NCBI GenBank assembly: GCA_947589215.1
Contig: CANQCL010000002.1
Span: 62,001-126,000 of the forward strand
Direction of reading: 5' to 3'
Source of the DNA: an uncultured Clostridia bacterium
GTDB lineage: Bacteria > Bacillota > Clostridia > Oscillospirales > Ruminococcaceae
DNA: 64,000 bases
The translations under genes and the position numbers were made by a program. Shown one piece after another: positions 1 to 8,745 of this stretch (its first letter is position 1; each line of letters starts with the position of its first letter). The notes below the pieces were generated by a model. That model saw nothing but the letters and a program-made list of their open reading frames with translations, was not told the DNA's origin and did not search any database.

Positions 1-958
1 AGGTTTAATGGCTATAAATAAGCTAATCACGATAGGTAATTTCACTATGTATGCTTCTGCGGCAAGTCAGTTTACAAACGGTATGATGTCAACAATTGGC
101 TCTTTGCAAAATCTGTTTATGGTTTCTACATATTTGTATAACTATGTCGATTTTATGGGAATTAAAACAGATTCAGCGTTCGGAAACGACCTCATTGACA
201 AAAACGGCAAGCATACTATTGAATTTAAAGATGTGTGGTTTAAATATCCGAGAACGGATAAGTATGTTCTGCAAGGCGTTAATATTAAGATAAACAGCGG
301 TGAAAAGCTGTCTATTGTTGGGCTGAACGGAGCAGGCAAGACTACATTTATAAAGCTTCTATGCCGTTTGTACAAGGTAGACAAGGGAGAGATACTCATA
401 GACGGCAAGAACATAAACAGTTACGATTTTGACGAGTATGAGTATCTTTTCTCGGTCGTGTTTCAGGATTTCAAGCTGTTTGCGTTTTCCATTAAAGAGA
501 ATGTGTCTATAAGTGAGAACCCAAATGATGAAAGGGTACAGAATCTTTGTGAGAAGGTCGGGCTCGGAGATAAAATAGCCTCTTTGGATAAGGGTATTGA
601 AACTTCGCTTTTCAGACAGTTTGACAAAGAGGGAATAGAGCCGTCGGGCGGCGAACAGCAAAAGATGAGTATTGCAAGAGCGTTATACAAAGATTCGCCA
701 ATCGTTATTTTAGACGAGCCGACAGCGGCACTCGACCCTGTTGCAGAGTATGAAATATACAGGCAGTTCAACGGCTTTGTCGAGAGCAAAACGGCTATAT
801 ATATTTCTCACAGGCTTTCAAGCTGCAGGTTTTGCGATAGAATAGCCGTATTCTCGGGAAACAATATCGCAGAATACGGAACACACGATGAGCTTGTGAG
901 CATTGAAAACGGTATATATTCAAAAATGTGGAAAGCTCAGGCACAGTATTATGCTTAA
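1..958 (+). CDS. ABC exporter, C-terminal part (end of membrane domain plus ATPase domain), truncated by window start
   Basis: The reading frame is already open at the left edge, so the first ATG (position 8) is probably internal and most of the membrane domain lies outside the window. Numbering from that ATG, residues 1-50 look like the end of an ABC exporter transmembrane domain. The nucleotide-binding domain follows, with Walker A GLNGAGKT (105-112), Q-loop Gln153, signature SGGEQ (213-217), Walker B IVILDE (232-237) and the H-loop His at 268. This is the MsbA/LmrA-like half-transporter layout, which works as a homo- or heterodimer in the cytoplasmic membrane. The substrate cannot be read from the sequence; a peptide, lipid or drug is typical. 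A terminator closes the unit. Confidence 0.9.
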   Translation, partial: GLMAINKLITIGNFTMYASAASQFTNGMMSTIGSLQNLFMVSTYLYNYVDFMGIKTDSAFGNDLIDKNGKHTIEFKDVWFKYPRTDKYVLQGVNIKINSGEKLSIVGLNGAGKTTFIKLLCRLYKVDKGEILIDGKNINSYDFDEYEYLFSVVFQDFKLFAFSIKENVSISENPNDERVQNLCEKVGLGDKIASLDKGIETSLFRQFDKEGIEPSGGEQQKMSIARALYKDSPIVILDEPTAALDPVAEYEIYRQFNGFVESKTAIYISHRLSSCRFCDRIAVFSGNNIAEYGTHDELVSIENGIYSKMWKAQAQYYA

Positions 959-965
959 TATTTCT

Positions 966-999
966 AGAACGCCCCAATTGGGGCGTTTATACTTTTTGA
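966..999 (+). terminator. Intrinsic terminator after the ABC exporter
   Basis: A perfect 20-nt inverted repeat (AACGCCCCAATTGGGGCGTT, 968-987) lies 10 nt after the stop codon and is followed by a T-rich stretch. It separates the transporter from the promoter at 1038. Confidence 0.8.
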
Positions 1000-1037
1000 A
1001 TAAAATAAATAATAAAAAATAATTTTTTTTATAAAAC

Positions 1038-1066
1038 TTGACATTGAGACTTTGATATAATATAAT
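1038..1066 (+). promoter_or_regulatory. Vegetative (sigma-A) promoter of the GH5 pair
   Basis: A perfect -35 TTGACA (1038-1043), a 17-nt spacer and a perfect -10 TATAAT (1061-1066). It lies about 60 nt upstream of the first cellulase gene, leaving an AT-rich leader that ends in the ribosome binding site GAAGGTGG. Confidence 0.85.
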
Positions 1067-1128
1067 CTAAAGCGTAAGTGTAAATATATAAATTTTTTGT
1101 ATATAAATATTTGAAGGTGGATGTATAA

Positions 1129-3321
1129 ATGAGAACTAAGAAAGTGTTTGCTTGTATATTAGCAACCTGTACAATGCTGGGTTCTTTGTCAATGCAGGGT
1201 ATATCAACTGTTACGGGAATGGCTGACGACGGAGTAATGCGTGACGATATGACAGCGCAGGACTATGCCGACGATATGGGACTTGGAATTAATTTGGGTA
1301 ATACAATGGAGGCATACTATCTTGACTTAAACAAACAATATTCTGGTGCGCAGTCTATAGGCAGAAATAAGCCTGAGAATTATGAAACCTGCTGGGGGGC
1401 TGTTGAAACTACTCAAGCAGCTATCAGAGGAATGAAAAATGTTGGCTTCAAAACTGTCAGAATACCTGTATATTGGGGCAACATGATGAAGGAAGACGGA
1501 ACATATACTATAAATTCAGAATATATAGGCAGAGTTAAGGAAATAGTAGATTACTGTCGTAATGCAGGAGTTTATGCTGTTATAAATATGCATCATTATG
1601 ATGAATTTGTAATAAGACATTTTTCAACCTTTGGAACTTTGGAAGAATGTGCTGAAACTGTCAAACATCTCTGGACGCAGATTGCAAATTATTTCAAAGA
1701 TTATTCTGATTATCTTATTTTTGAAGGCTTTAATGAATATTTAGGCGGCGGTCCTTATGAGCTTGATAAAAACGGTAAAATTGCACTCGACAGCAAAGGT
1801 GATGCTAAAATTCTTAATCTTTCCACTGAAGATGCTTACAAGTGGACAAATACTTTAAATCAGGCATTTGTAGACGCGGTAAGAGCTACCGGCGGAAATA
1901 ATGAAAAGAGAATGCTTGTTGTTTCAGGTTATTGGACAAATATTGACAACACGACCAAATCATCGTTCATTGTGCCCACTGATTCAGCTAAAGACAGATT
2001 GATGGTATCTGTTCATTATGTAGACAACAGTATGTATTGGTCAAATCAAATTGGAAACGAAAATTGGAAACAGTATAGCATAAATCAGTTAGAGCTTTTA
2101 AAAAGAGCTTTCACATCAAGGGGAATACCTGTGTTTATCGGAGAGACAACCACGTCTACATCATATAAGGGTCACTTTGCCAGTGACGCTGAAATAACTG
2201 AGCCATACAAGGCTATGGATTATATGCTCAGACTTATTAAGAGCTATGGTTTTGTTCCTGTTTTGTGGGATACGTGTGACAGCTTTTATTTGAGAGACAA
2301 AGGCTATATATATCTGGAAACTGATGAAGAAGTTATAATGAATCTTTCTAAGGAACTTGCTGACGGAACTTTTGTTCCTATTGAAACCGGTTATCTTGAT
2401 CCTATGTCAAAAGAAGATGCTCTCGGTGTGATTAACAGCGGCGATTCACCTCTTAATTTGGCAAGCGGAACGGCTGACGCTTCAATGGCGGGAGCTGTAA
2501 AGATAAAATACATATTCGACTGCGCTATGGATGTTTCATTCAATGAGTGGTCAAGTATAAGTTTATCGGCAACTGTCGCCGACAAAGATTATTATTATGA
2601 TGCTTATGGCTGCGATGGCATGAAATTTACTGGTAATGAAGCAGTTTTAAACCTTACTGATCAGATTAACGAAGGTGACAGCTATAGTGTTTATGCATCA
2701 ACGGGTTCGTGGGAGAATGCTGAAGACTATGTGTTTTTAATCAGATGTATTGAATTTATTGATAAAGACGGAAATGTAATCAAGACGATTGATAAATCAA
2801 ATAAGTCTGAAGAACCATCATCAGAGCCAACGTCCGATTCTTCGTCTGACACATCATCAGAACCGTCTGATAATTCGAGCATCCCGTCGGATTCATCTAA
2901 CAATCCTACAAAGCCTTCACCTAATGCGTCTATCTCTACAACGGCTCCTAAAGTAACTGCTGATAATAGGGCAGAACAGGCTTTAAAGGATAAGCAAAAA
3001 GCTGAAAATAAAGTCAAGAAGGCAAAGGTTAAAAAGCTTACTGCTAAAAGCGGTACAAATAAAAGGATAACTGTCAACTGGAAAAAAGTCAGCAATGCAA
3101 AAGGTTATGAGATTCAGGTTTCAAATAAGAAGAACTTTAAAAACGTAATCTTTAGAAAGTATACAACAAGCAGGAAGCTGACTATAAAGAGCAAAAAGAT
3201 AAAGAGCAATAAAACCTACTATGTTAGAATCAGAGCATATGCTACTTATAAAAATGCAAATGGAAAGAAAAAGAAAGTATACGGTAGATGGACAAAGAAA
3301 ATAAAGGTTAAGTCTAAATAA
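1129..3321 (+). CDS. Secreted GH5 endoglucanase-type glycosidase with an extra beta-rich module and a C-terminal FN3-like domain
   Basis: A 730-residue protein. Residues 1-30 form a signal peptide (MRTKK start, then a hydrophobic stretch). The glycoside hydrolase family 5 barrel spans about 45-415: GLGINLGNTME (51-61), RIPVYWGN with the conserved Arg111, HH at 155-156, acid/base Glu203 in FNEY and nucleophile Glu339 in IGET. Residues ~430-555 are a separate beta-rich module with several aromatic residues that I cannot assign to a family; a carbohydrate-binding module is plausible. A Ser/Pro/Thr/Glu linker (556-610) follows, then a lysine-rich fibronectin-III-like domain (~635-730). I see no dockerin or LPXTG anchor. 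It should hydrolyse beta-1,4-glucans such as cellulose, mixed-linkage glucan or xyloglucan outside the cell; the exact substrate is inferred. The next gene is its paralogue. Confidence 0.9.
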   Translation: MRTKKVFACILATCTMLGSLSMQGISTVTGMADDGVMRDDMTAQDYADDMGLGINLGNTMEAYYLDLNKQYSGAQSIGRNKPENYETCWGAVETTQAAIRGMKNVGFKTVRIPVYWGNMMKEDGTYTINSEYIGRVKEIVDYCRNAGVYAVINMHHYDEFVIRHFSTFGTLEECAETVKHLWTQIANYFKDYSDYLIFEGFNEYLGGGPYELDKNGKIALDSKGDAKILNLSTEDAYKWTNTLNQAFVDAVRATGGNNEKRMLVVSGYWTNIDNTTKSSFIVPTDSAKDRLMVSVHYVDNSMYWSNQIGNENWKQYSINQLELLKRAFTSRGIPVFIGETTTSTSYKGHFASDAEITEPYKAMDYMLRLIKSYGFVPVLWDTCDSFYLRDKGYIYLETDEEVIMNLSKELADGTFVPIETGYLDPMSKEDALGVINSGDSPLNLASGTADASMAGAVKIKYIFDCAMDVSFNEWSSISLSATVADKDYYYDAYGCDGMKFTGNEAVLNLTDQINEGDSYSVYASTGSWENAEDYVFLIRCIEFIDKDGNVIKTIDKSNKSEEPSSEPTSDSSSDTSSEPSDNSSIPSDSSNNPTKPSPNASISTTAPKVTADNRAEQALKDKQKAENKVKKAKVKKLTAKSGTNKRITVNWKKVSNAKGYEIQVSNKKNFKNVIFRKYTTSRKLTIKSKKIKSNKTYYVRIRAYATYKNANGKKKKVYGRWTKKIKVKSK

Positions 3322-3373
3322 TTGTGAGATGAAAGCAAAAAATTAAAAAATATATATAGAAAGGAAATATACT

Positions 3374-5017
3374 ATGAAAACTAAAAAAATAATCGCTTTC
3401 GTATTGGCAACCTGCACAATGCTGGGTTCTCTGTCGTTTCAGGGCATTTCTTCTTTGACAGGAATGGCTGACGATGGAGTAATGCGTGACGATATGACAG
3501 CACAGGATTATGCCGATGATATGGGGCTTGGAATCAATCTGGGCAACACTATGGAAGGCTATTGGCTTGATAGCAGCAGAGTTGACTCAGGAGCTTCCAC
3601 AGAACCGGGAAACAAACCGCAGGATTATGAAAAATGCTGGGGAGCTGTTGTAACCACTCAGGAGATTATAGATGGAATGAAGAATTCCGGCTTTAACACT
3701 GTCAGAATCCCTGTATACTGGGGCAATATGATGAAGGAAGACGGAACTTTTACTATAAATCCCGATTATATCGGAAGAGTTAAAGAAATCGTTGATTATT
3801 GCCGTAATGCAGGAGTTTACGCAGTTATAAATATTCATCATTATGATGAGTTTGTAATAAGACGCTTCACAGCAAATGATGATTTAGAAGGTTGTTCTAA
3901 AGTATTTAATCATCTTTGGACTCAGATTGCAGAATATTTTAAAGATTATTCTGACTATCTTATTTTTGAAGGCTTTAATGAATACTTAGGCGGAGGTCCT
4001 CTTGATGCTAACGGCAAAGTAGTTGATCTTCCTAAAGAAAAGGCTTATCTGTGGACTAATACGCTAAATCAAACATTTGTAGACGCAGTAAGGGCAACCG
4101 GCGGAAACAACGAAAAGAGAATACTTATCGCATCTGGTTATTGGACTAATATTGATAACACGACAAAGCCAGATTTCAAGATGCCTACTGATACAGTCGA
4201 AGATAGATTAATGGTATCGGTTCACTATGTGGATAACGGTTCATATTGGTCTAATCAGATAGGAAATAAAAACTGGATTGATTATAGCAAGAGCCAGTTA
4301 GAGCTTCTAAAAAATGCGTTTACTGAAAAGAATATACCTGTATTTATAGGCGAGACAACTTCTATTTATAGTAACGAACATTTTGCTAATAATGCTATTG
4401 TTAAAACAACATATGAAGCTTTGGACTATATGTTAAGACTTATTAAGAGCTATGGATTTGTTCCTGTTTTGTGGGACACAAATGACAATTTCTATTCAAG
4501 AACGCAATATCAAATTAAACTGATATACAATAAAATTGTTATTGATAATCTTACCAAAGAGCTTAAAGACGGAACTTTCACTGCACCTGAAACTCCTACG
4601 GCAGCACCTTCATCCAGTAATTCTACAACACCGCCAAGTAATTCTTCACAAACAACGTCTAAGCCAACGGCAGCAACAACTGCGGCAGCACCTCAGGTAA
4701 AAGTTCCTACACAGGCAAAATTGACAAAGCTGAAAGTAAGAAGTAAGAAAAAAGGTAAGATAAATGTTGTCTGGGGAAAAGTAAGCGGTGCTAAGGGATA
4801 TGAGGTTCAGGTTTCCAAATTAAAAACTTTTAATAAACTGATTCTCACAAAGAAAACTTCTAAATTAAAACTTGTAATCAAAAACAGTAAGATTAAAAGT
4901 AAAAAAATTTACTATGTAAGAGTAAGAGCGTATAATACATATAATGATGCTGGCGGTTTCACAAGAACAGTATATAGTAAATGGAATTACGTTCTTAGAA
5001 AAGTTAAGGTAAAATAG
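3374..5017 (+). CDS. Secreted GH5 endoglucanase-type glycosidase, paralogue of the preceding gene
   Basis: A 547-residue protein, nearly collinear with the upstream enzyme over residues 1-410. The stretch around residues 31-57 is identical in both. It has a signal peptide (1-30), Arg111, HH at 155-156, acid/base Glu203 (FNEY) and nucleophile Glu327 (IGET). It lacks the upstream protein's beta-rich module: the barrel leads straight into an Ala/Pro/Ser/Thr linker (~412-455) and a basic FN3-like C-terminal domain (~457-547). The gene starts 52 nt after the first cellulase stop, with an AAAGGAAATATACT-ATG start region and no promoter of its own visible, so the two are probably co-transcribed. Tandem duplication followed by module gain or loss is the simplest reading. 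Whether their substrates differ cannot be told from sequence. Confidence 0.9.
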   Translation: MKTKKIIAFVLATCTMLGSLSFQGISSLTGMADDGVMRDDMTAQDYADDMGLGINLGNTMEGYWLDSSRVDSGASTEPGNKPQDYEKCWGAVVTTQEIIDGMKNSGFNTVRIPVYWGNMMKEDGTFTINPDYIGRVKEIVDYCRNAGVYAVINIHHYDEFVIRRFTANDDLEGCSKVFNHLWTQIAEYFKDYSDYLIFEGFNEYLGGGPLDANGKVVDLPKEKAYLWTNTLNQTFVDAVRATGGNNEKRILIASGYWTNIDNTTKPDFKMPTDTVEDRLMVSVHYVDNGSYWSNQIGNKNWIDYSKSQLELLKNAFTEKNIPVFIGETTSIYSNEHFANNAIVKTTYEALDYMLRLIKSYGFVPVLWDTNDNFYSRTQYQIKLIYNKIVIDNLTKELKDGTFTAPETPTAAPSSSNSTTPPSNSSQTTSKPTAATTAAAPQVKVPTQAKLTKLKVRSKKKGKINVVWGKVSGAKGYEVQVSKLKTFNKLILTKKTSKLKLVIKNSKIKSKKIYYVRVRAYNTYNDAGGFTRTVYSKWNYVLRKVKVK

Positions 5018-5036
5018 TCAAATGAACATTAATAAG

Positions 5037-5070
5037 TCCGCCATGGCAGGTTTGTCAACGGCGGATTTTT
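5037..5070 (+). terminator. Intrinsic terminator after the GH5 pair
   Basis: TCCGCC (5037-5042) pairs with GGCGGA (5060-5065) and is followed directly by TTTTT (5066-5070). It lies 19 nt after the stop codon. Confidence 0.7.
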
Positions 5071-5133
5071 ATTATCTTTTGCATGGAGGCTATTGCCTCT
5101 GACTGACAACTTAGCAACCTGTTGGCTCGATAG

Positions 5134-5162
5134 TTGACAAGGTTTGTGAAATTTGTTATAAT
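5134..5162 (+). promoter_or_regulatory. Sigma-A promoter of the LTA-synthase-like gene
   Basis: TTGACA (5134-5139), a 17-nt spacer and TATAAT (5157-5162), all matching consensus exactly. The start codon at 5244 is about 75 nt downstream of the expected transcription start. Confidence 0.85.
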
Positions 5163-5243
5163 AACCTATTATGTGCGTATGTATGTGCGCGATTTCAAAA
5201 ATGAATTTATTTATCTTTGATAAATATCAGGAGGTTATCCAAA

Positions 5244-7559
5244 GTGGAAGATAAATTTTCAACTGACCTGGATGATGTATCTTTAGATGATAAAAATAAA
5301 TCTCATAATATAAATAGTAAGCTTTTTAAAATAAAAAACGGAATAATTAAGTATATAAAAAATAATATTTTGTTTTTGACATATGTAGTCTTAATGCTGC
5401 TGAATGCAACGGTTTTACGTTTTTTCACTGTTAAAAACTATTTATCAATAAAGCCTGTGCTTGCAGATGTTGCTGTAATACTGATAATCGGATTGTTCGG
5501 GTATTTTATAAAGCCGAGAAAAAGATTTGTATATTATATGATTTGGATAAGTTTGTTTTCTGTGCTGTCTATGGCAAACTCTATTTACTATACTAATTAT
5601 AAGTCGTTTATATCGGTATCTCTTTTTTCAACAGCGTCGCAGCTTGGCGGTGTTATTGACGCTGTAACGGAAAATATTCTTGAAGCTAAAGATCTGGTTT
5701 TCTTATTGTCGATTTTAATTTATATAGTAATCTATATATTATTAAGAAAAAAGAAAACATATTTTGCCAGATTGGATAATACAAACAAAAAAAGCTTTAG
5801 AAAGGCTGCAAGAAACACTTTATTTGTGGGTTTGGCATTTGCAGTATTATTCGTATCAACTCTGACAAAAACAGATATATCAAGATTAGGAAATTCATGG
5901 AACAGAGAGTATGTTTTATCTGCGTTCGGTTTATACACATATACATTCAGTGATATTGTAACAAGCACAAAAGCACAGCTTAATGTTCTGTTTGGAGAAA
6001 GGGAGAGTGCAGATGCGTTCCATGCCTTTTACGACGACAAGGAGGACGCTGACCCTGTAAGCGATGATAACGAATATACCGATATTTTTAAGGGTAAGAA
6101 TGTTATAGTGATACACGCAGAGAGTATTCAGCAGTTTACAATGGATACCAAAATAAACGGTCAGGAGCTTACGCCGAATCTTAATAAGCTTGCTAAAGAG
6201 GGTATTTACTTCTCCAACTTTTACGCTCAGGAAAGCGTTGGAACAAGTTCTGATTCAGAGTTTACTTTCAGTACTTCGCTTATGCCGGCTTCCAGCGGAA
6301 CTGTTGCGATAAACTATTGTGACAGAACTTATGTATCAATACAAAAGCTCTTAAAGGAGCAGGGGTATTATACATTTTCAATGCACGGAAATAACGGCTC
6401 GTATTGGAACAGGTTAAAGCTGCATGAGTCGCTTGGATATGATAAATTTTATAACTATACGACCGACTATGATATTGACGAAACTATTGGACTTGGGCTA
6501 TCTGATAAATCATTTTTCCGTCAATCGAGCAATATAATTGGAAATCTTTCAAAAGAGTATGATAAGTTTTACGGAACATTGATCATGCTGACTAACCACA
6601 CTCCGTTTACCGATATAGAAAATTACAGCGATTACGAGGTCGACTTCAAATATCTAAGGATGAATGAAGAAACAGGGAAGTATGAGGAAAAGTCTGCTCC
6701 GTTTTTGGAAGGAACAAAGCTTGGCAGTTATTTTAAGTCGGTTCACTATGCGGACGAGGCAATAGGAGAGTTTATAAACGAACTTGATTCTAAAGGAATT
6801 TTAGATAATACGGTAATTGTTATATACGGCGATCATGACGCAAAAATTAAAGAAAGCGAATACAATTATTATCTTAACTATGACCCTTATACAGAAACCG
6901 TTTTGAGCGAGGGTGATGAGGGATATATTCCTGTGAACGAGTATTGTTACAATATCAACAGACGTGTTCCTTTTATAATCTGGACAAAGGATCACAAGGA
7001 GTATGAGCCGATAGAGGTAAAATCCGTTGCAGGAATGTACGACGCTTTGCCTACGCTTGGAAATATGTTCGGATTTCACGATGAATACGCTTTAGGACAT
7101 GATTTATTCAGCAGTTATGCTAAGGACAATATAGTAGTTTTCCCTAATGCGAACTTTATTACTAATAAAATATACTATTCGAGTTCAAAGCATGAATACT
7201 TTGATTTGGATAAATATGAAAATGCAGTGACATCTATTCCGTGCAATCAGGTTTATAGTTATTCAGAAGGCTTGCCAAGACTAAAAGACAGCAAAGGATT
7301 TCTAACTGAAAACAGATTGAATTATTCTTCAGACAAGCTATTGGAAAGGTATAATAACAACGCTGTAAATGAGCTATATATTAAAGAACGAAGCGAGTAT
7401 GCAGAAAACAGAATGAATATATCGAGTTCAATAATTTTCCACGATATGATTGCTAAAAATCAAGAAAATGCTGTGTCGGACAGCGTTGAAAGTACGTCAG
7501 AAATAAATCAAACTGAAAAGAGTGTTTCTACAAAGGCTAAAACCAAGAAAGCTTCATAA
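5244..7559 (+). CDS. LTA-synthase family membrane sulfatase-fold phosphotransferase
   Basis: A 771-residue polytopic membrane protein. The start is taken as GTG 5244 because AGGAGGT (5229-5235) sits 8 nt upstream; an in-frame TTG at 5217 precedes that site. About five transmembrane segments occupy residues ~40-210. The extracellular alkaline-phosphatase/sulfatase-fold domain starts near 285 and shows metal ligand Glu293 (HAES), catalytic Thr334 (VGTSSD) and the YGDHD metal site. These match LtaS-type enzymes, which transfer glycerol phosphate from phosphatidylglycerol onto a polymer. The last ~80 residues are charged and low-complexity. It stands alone between its own promoter and terminator. 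Whether the product is classical lipoteichoic acid or another phosphoglycerol-modified glycan is not determinable from the sequence. Confidence 0.88.
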   Translation: MEDKFSTDLDDVSLDDKNKSHNINSKLFKIKNGIIKYIKNNILFLTYVVLMLLNATVLRFFTVKNYLSIKPVLADVAVILIIGLFGYFIKPRKRFVYYMIWISLFSVLSMANSIYYTNYKSFISVSLFSTASQLGGVIDAVTENILEAKDLVFLLSILIYIVIYILLRKKKTYFARLDNTNKKSFRKAARNTLFVGLAFAVLFVSTLTKTDISRLGNSWNREYVLSAFGLYTYTFSDIVTSTKAQLNVLFGERESADAFHAFYDDKEDADPVSDDNEYTDIFKGKNVIVIHAESIQQFTMDTKINGQELTPNLNKLAKEGIYFSNFYAQESVGTSSDSEFTFSTSLMPASSGTVAINYCDRTYVSIQKLLKEQGYYTFSMHGNNGSYWNRLKLHESLGYDKFYNYTTDYDIDETIGLGLSDKSFFRQSSNIIGNLSKEYDKFYGTLIMLTNHTPFTDIENYSDYEVDFKYLRMNEETGKYEEKSAPFLEGTKLGSYFKSVHYADEAIGEFINELDSKGILDNTVIVIYGDHDAKIKESEYNYYLNYDPYTETVLSEGDEGYIPVNEYCYNINRRVPFIIWTKDHKEYEPIEVKSVAGMYDALPTLGNMFGFHDEYALGHDLFSSYAKDNIVVFPNANFITNKIYYSSSKHEYFDLDKYENAVTSIPCNQVYSYSEGLPRLKDSKGFLTENRLNYSSDKLLERYNNNAVNELYIKERSEYAENRMNISSSIIFHDMIAKNQENAVSDSVESTSEINQTEKSVSTKAKTKKAS

Positions 7560-7564
7560 AAAAT

Positions 7565-7600
7565 AACATCCGTAAGCTATATGCCTGCGGATGTTTTATA
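7565..7600 (+). terminator. Intrinsic terminator after the LTA-synthase-like gene
   Basis: AACATCCG (7565-7572) pairs with CGGATGTT (7588-7595), with T residues continuing beyond. It lies immediately after the stop codon. Confidence 0.7.
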
Positions 7601-7604
7601 CCAA

Positions 7605-7641
7605 TAAAAAAGAACAGCAGATTAAAATATCTGCTGTTCTT
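7605..7641 (-). terminator. Intrinsic terminator of rpmB
   Basis: An 11-bp perfect stem (AGAACAGCAGA / TCTGCTGTTCT, 7611-7621 and 7630-7640). Read on the minus strand it is followed by six T residues, 16 nt after the rpmB stop. Confidence 0.8.
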
Positions 7642-7656
7642 ATCATACTATTTTCC

Positions 7657-7842
7657 TTATGCTCTTGTTACCTTTCCGGAACGTAAGCATCTTGTGCATG
7701 CGTGAACGTGACAAGGAGTGCCGTTTACGATTGCCTTTATTCTTTTAACATTAGGCTTCCATGCTCTGTTTGTTCTTCTGTGTGAGTGAGATACTGCAGC
7801 TCCGAAAGTTACACCCTTTCCGCAAAAATCGCATTTTGCCAT
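7657..7842 (-). CDS. rpmB: 50S ribosomal protein L28 (zinc-ligand type)
   Basis: A 61-residue L28 protein of the large ribosomal subunit. The start is ATG at 7842 (MAKCDFCGK), because AGGAGG lies 8 nt upstream; an in-frame GTG further upstream overlaps that site. Two CxxC pairs (CDFC near the N-terminus, CTRC near the C-terminus) mark the four-cysteine, zinc-binding form. The basic core HSHRRTNRAW is typical of L28. It is monocistronic, with its own terminator, and is transcribed towards the LTA-synthase gene. No promoter stood out in the ~280-nt gap shared with lepB. Confidence 0.96.
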   Translation of the reverse strand: MAKCDFCGKGVTFGAAVSHSHRRTNRAWKPNVKRIKAIVNGTPCHVHACTRCLRSGKVTRA

Positions 7843-8067
7843 TGACTGCACCTCCTTTAATCCTTTTTATAATTGTAACTATATCAGTTTAACAGATTTC
7901 TTTTTAAATTGCAAGCACTTTTGCAAAATTTCTTAAATTATTCATATTTTCTCGTTCAGCGACTTTTAGTTGGTAGTAATTCAATTATAAAGTTTTGCCC
8001 TTTCTTTATCTTATTTTATTTTACGATGAACCACAGAAAATTTGTTCCTTTTTCTTTTTAAAAGTAC

Positions 8068-8096
8068 TTGAATTTTGTATGTTTTTTTGTTAGAAT
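8068..8096 (+). promoter_or_regulatory. Sigma-A promoter of the lepB-rbgA-rnhB-yraN-thrC run
   Basis: TTGAAT (8068-8073), a 17-nt spacer and TAGAAT (8091-8096), a close match to the vegetative consensus, ending 32 nt before the lepB start. The rest of the 7843-8128 gap is AT-rich and shows nothing else I can name. Confidence 0.65.
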
Positions 8097-8128
8097 TATG
8101 TTATATTTAAAATAAAGAGGTATTGTTA

Positions 8129-8713
8129 ATGGAATATAAAGATAATGAGATTTACAGCAATGATGATTACAAAAAGTTCAATGAAAAAAAGTCTGTAGGG
8201 AACGAGGTTATGGAATGGCTTGAATCCATTGCTATTTCAATTTTTATAGTTATACTTGTGTTCTCCTTTGTTTTTAGAATTGTAATTGTTGACGGAAGCT
8301 CAATGGTTCCAACACTTGAGGACGGACAGAGACTTGTTATATCTCATCTTTTCTATACACCTAAGCAGGGAGATATAGTAGTAGTAAACAGCAAAGGTCT
8401 TAACAAAACTATTATAAAAAGAGTTATAGCAACTGAGGGACAGACTGTTGATATAGATTTTGAAAAATGCACAGTAACTGTAGACGGAAAGATATTAGAT
8501 GAACCTTACATTTATGAACCTACTGCAAGAGATGACGGAGGAAACAACTATCCATTGGTTGTACCTGAGAATACTATTTTTGTTATGGGTGATAACAGAA
8601 ACAATTCTACAGACAGCAGAAACTCACTTGTTGGATTTATTCCTATCGATGATGTATTGGGAAAGGCAGTATTCAGAATTTATCCGTTTGATAGGTTTGG
8701 AAGGGTTAAATAA
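8129..8713 (+). CDS. lepB: Signal peptidase I
   Basis: A 194-residue type I signal peptidase that cleaves signal peptides from secreted proteins at the outer face of the membrane. The ATG at 8129 is preferred because AAAGAGG sits 8 nt upstream; a TTG two codons earlier is the alternative. One transmembrane segment lies at ~25-48 (SIAISIFIVILVFSFVF). The catalytic serine is in GSSMVPTL, the general-base lysine in IIKRVIA, and the conserved box is GDNRNNSTDSR. Length and single-span topology fit the Gram-positive SipS type. It is first in a five-gene run; a signal peptidase next to rbgA and rnhB is a common Firmicutes arrangement. Confidence 0.95.
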   Translation: MEYKDNEIYSNDDYKKFNEKKSVGNEVMEWLESIAISIFIVILVFSFVFRIVIVDGSSMVPTLEDGQRLVISHLFYTPKQGDIVVVNSKGLNKTIIKRVIATEGQTVDIDFEKCTVTVDGKILDEPYIYEPTARDDGGNNYPLVVPENTIFVMGDNRNNSTDSRNSLVGFIPIDDVLGKAVFRIYPFDRFGRVK

Positions 8714-8745
8714 GGATTTGTTTTGATTCGGAAAGGTGTATTAAA

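Noticed and set aside
2727-3095. 122-codon minus-strand frame across the linker of the first GH5 gene
   Set aside because: It is the reverse reading of the Ser/Glu/Pro-rich linker, low-complexity, with no ribosome binding site, and lies inside a clear gene.
2980-3321. Dockerin or LPXTG anchor at the GH5 C-termini
   Set aside because: No duplicated calcium-binding dockerin repeat and no LPXTG-hydrophobic-basic tail; the ends are FN3-like and lysine-rich.
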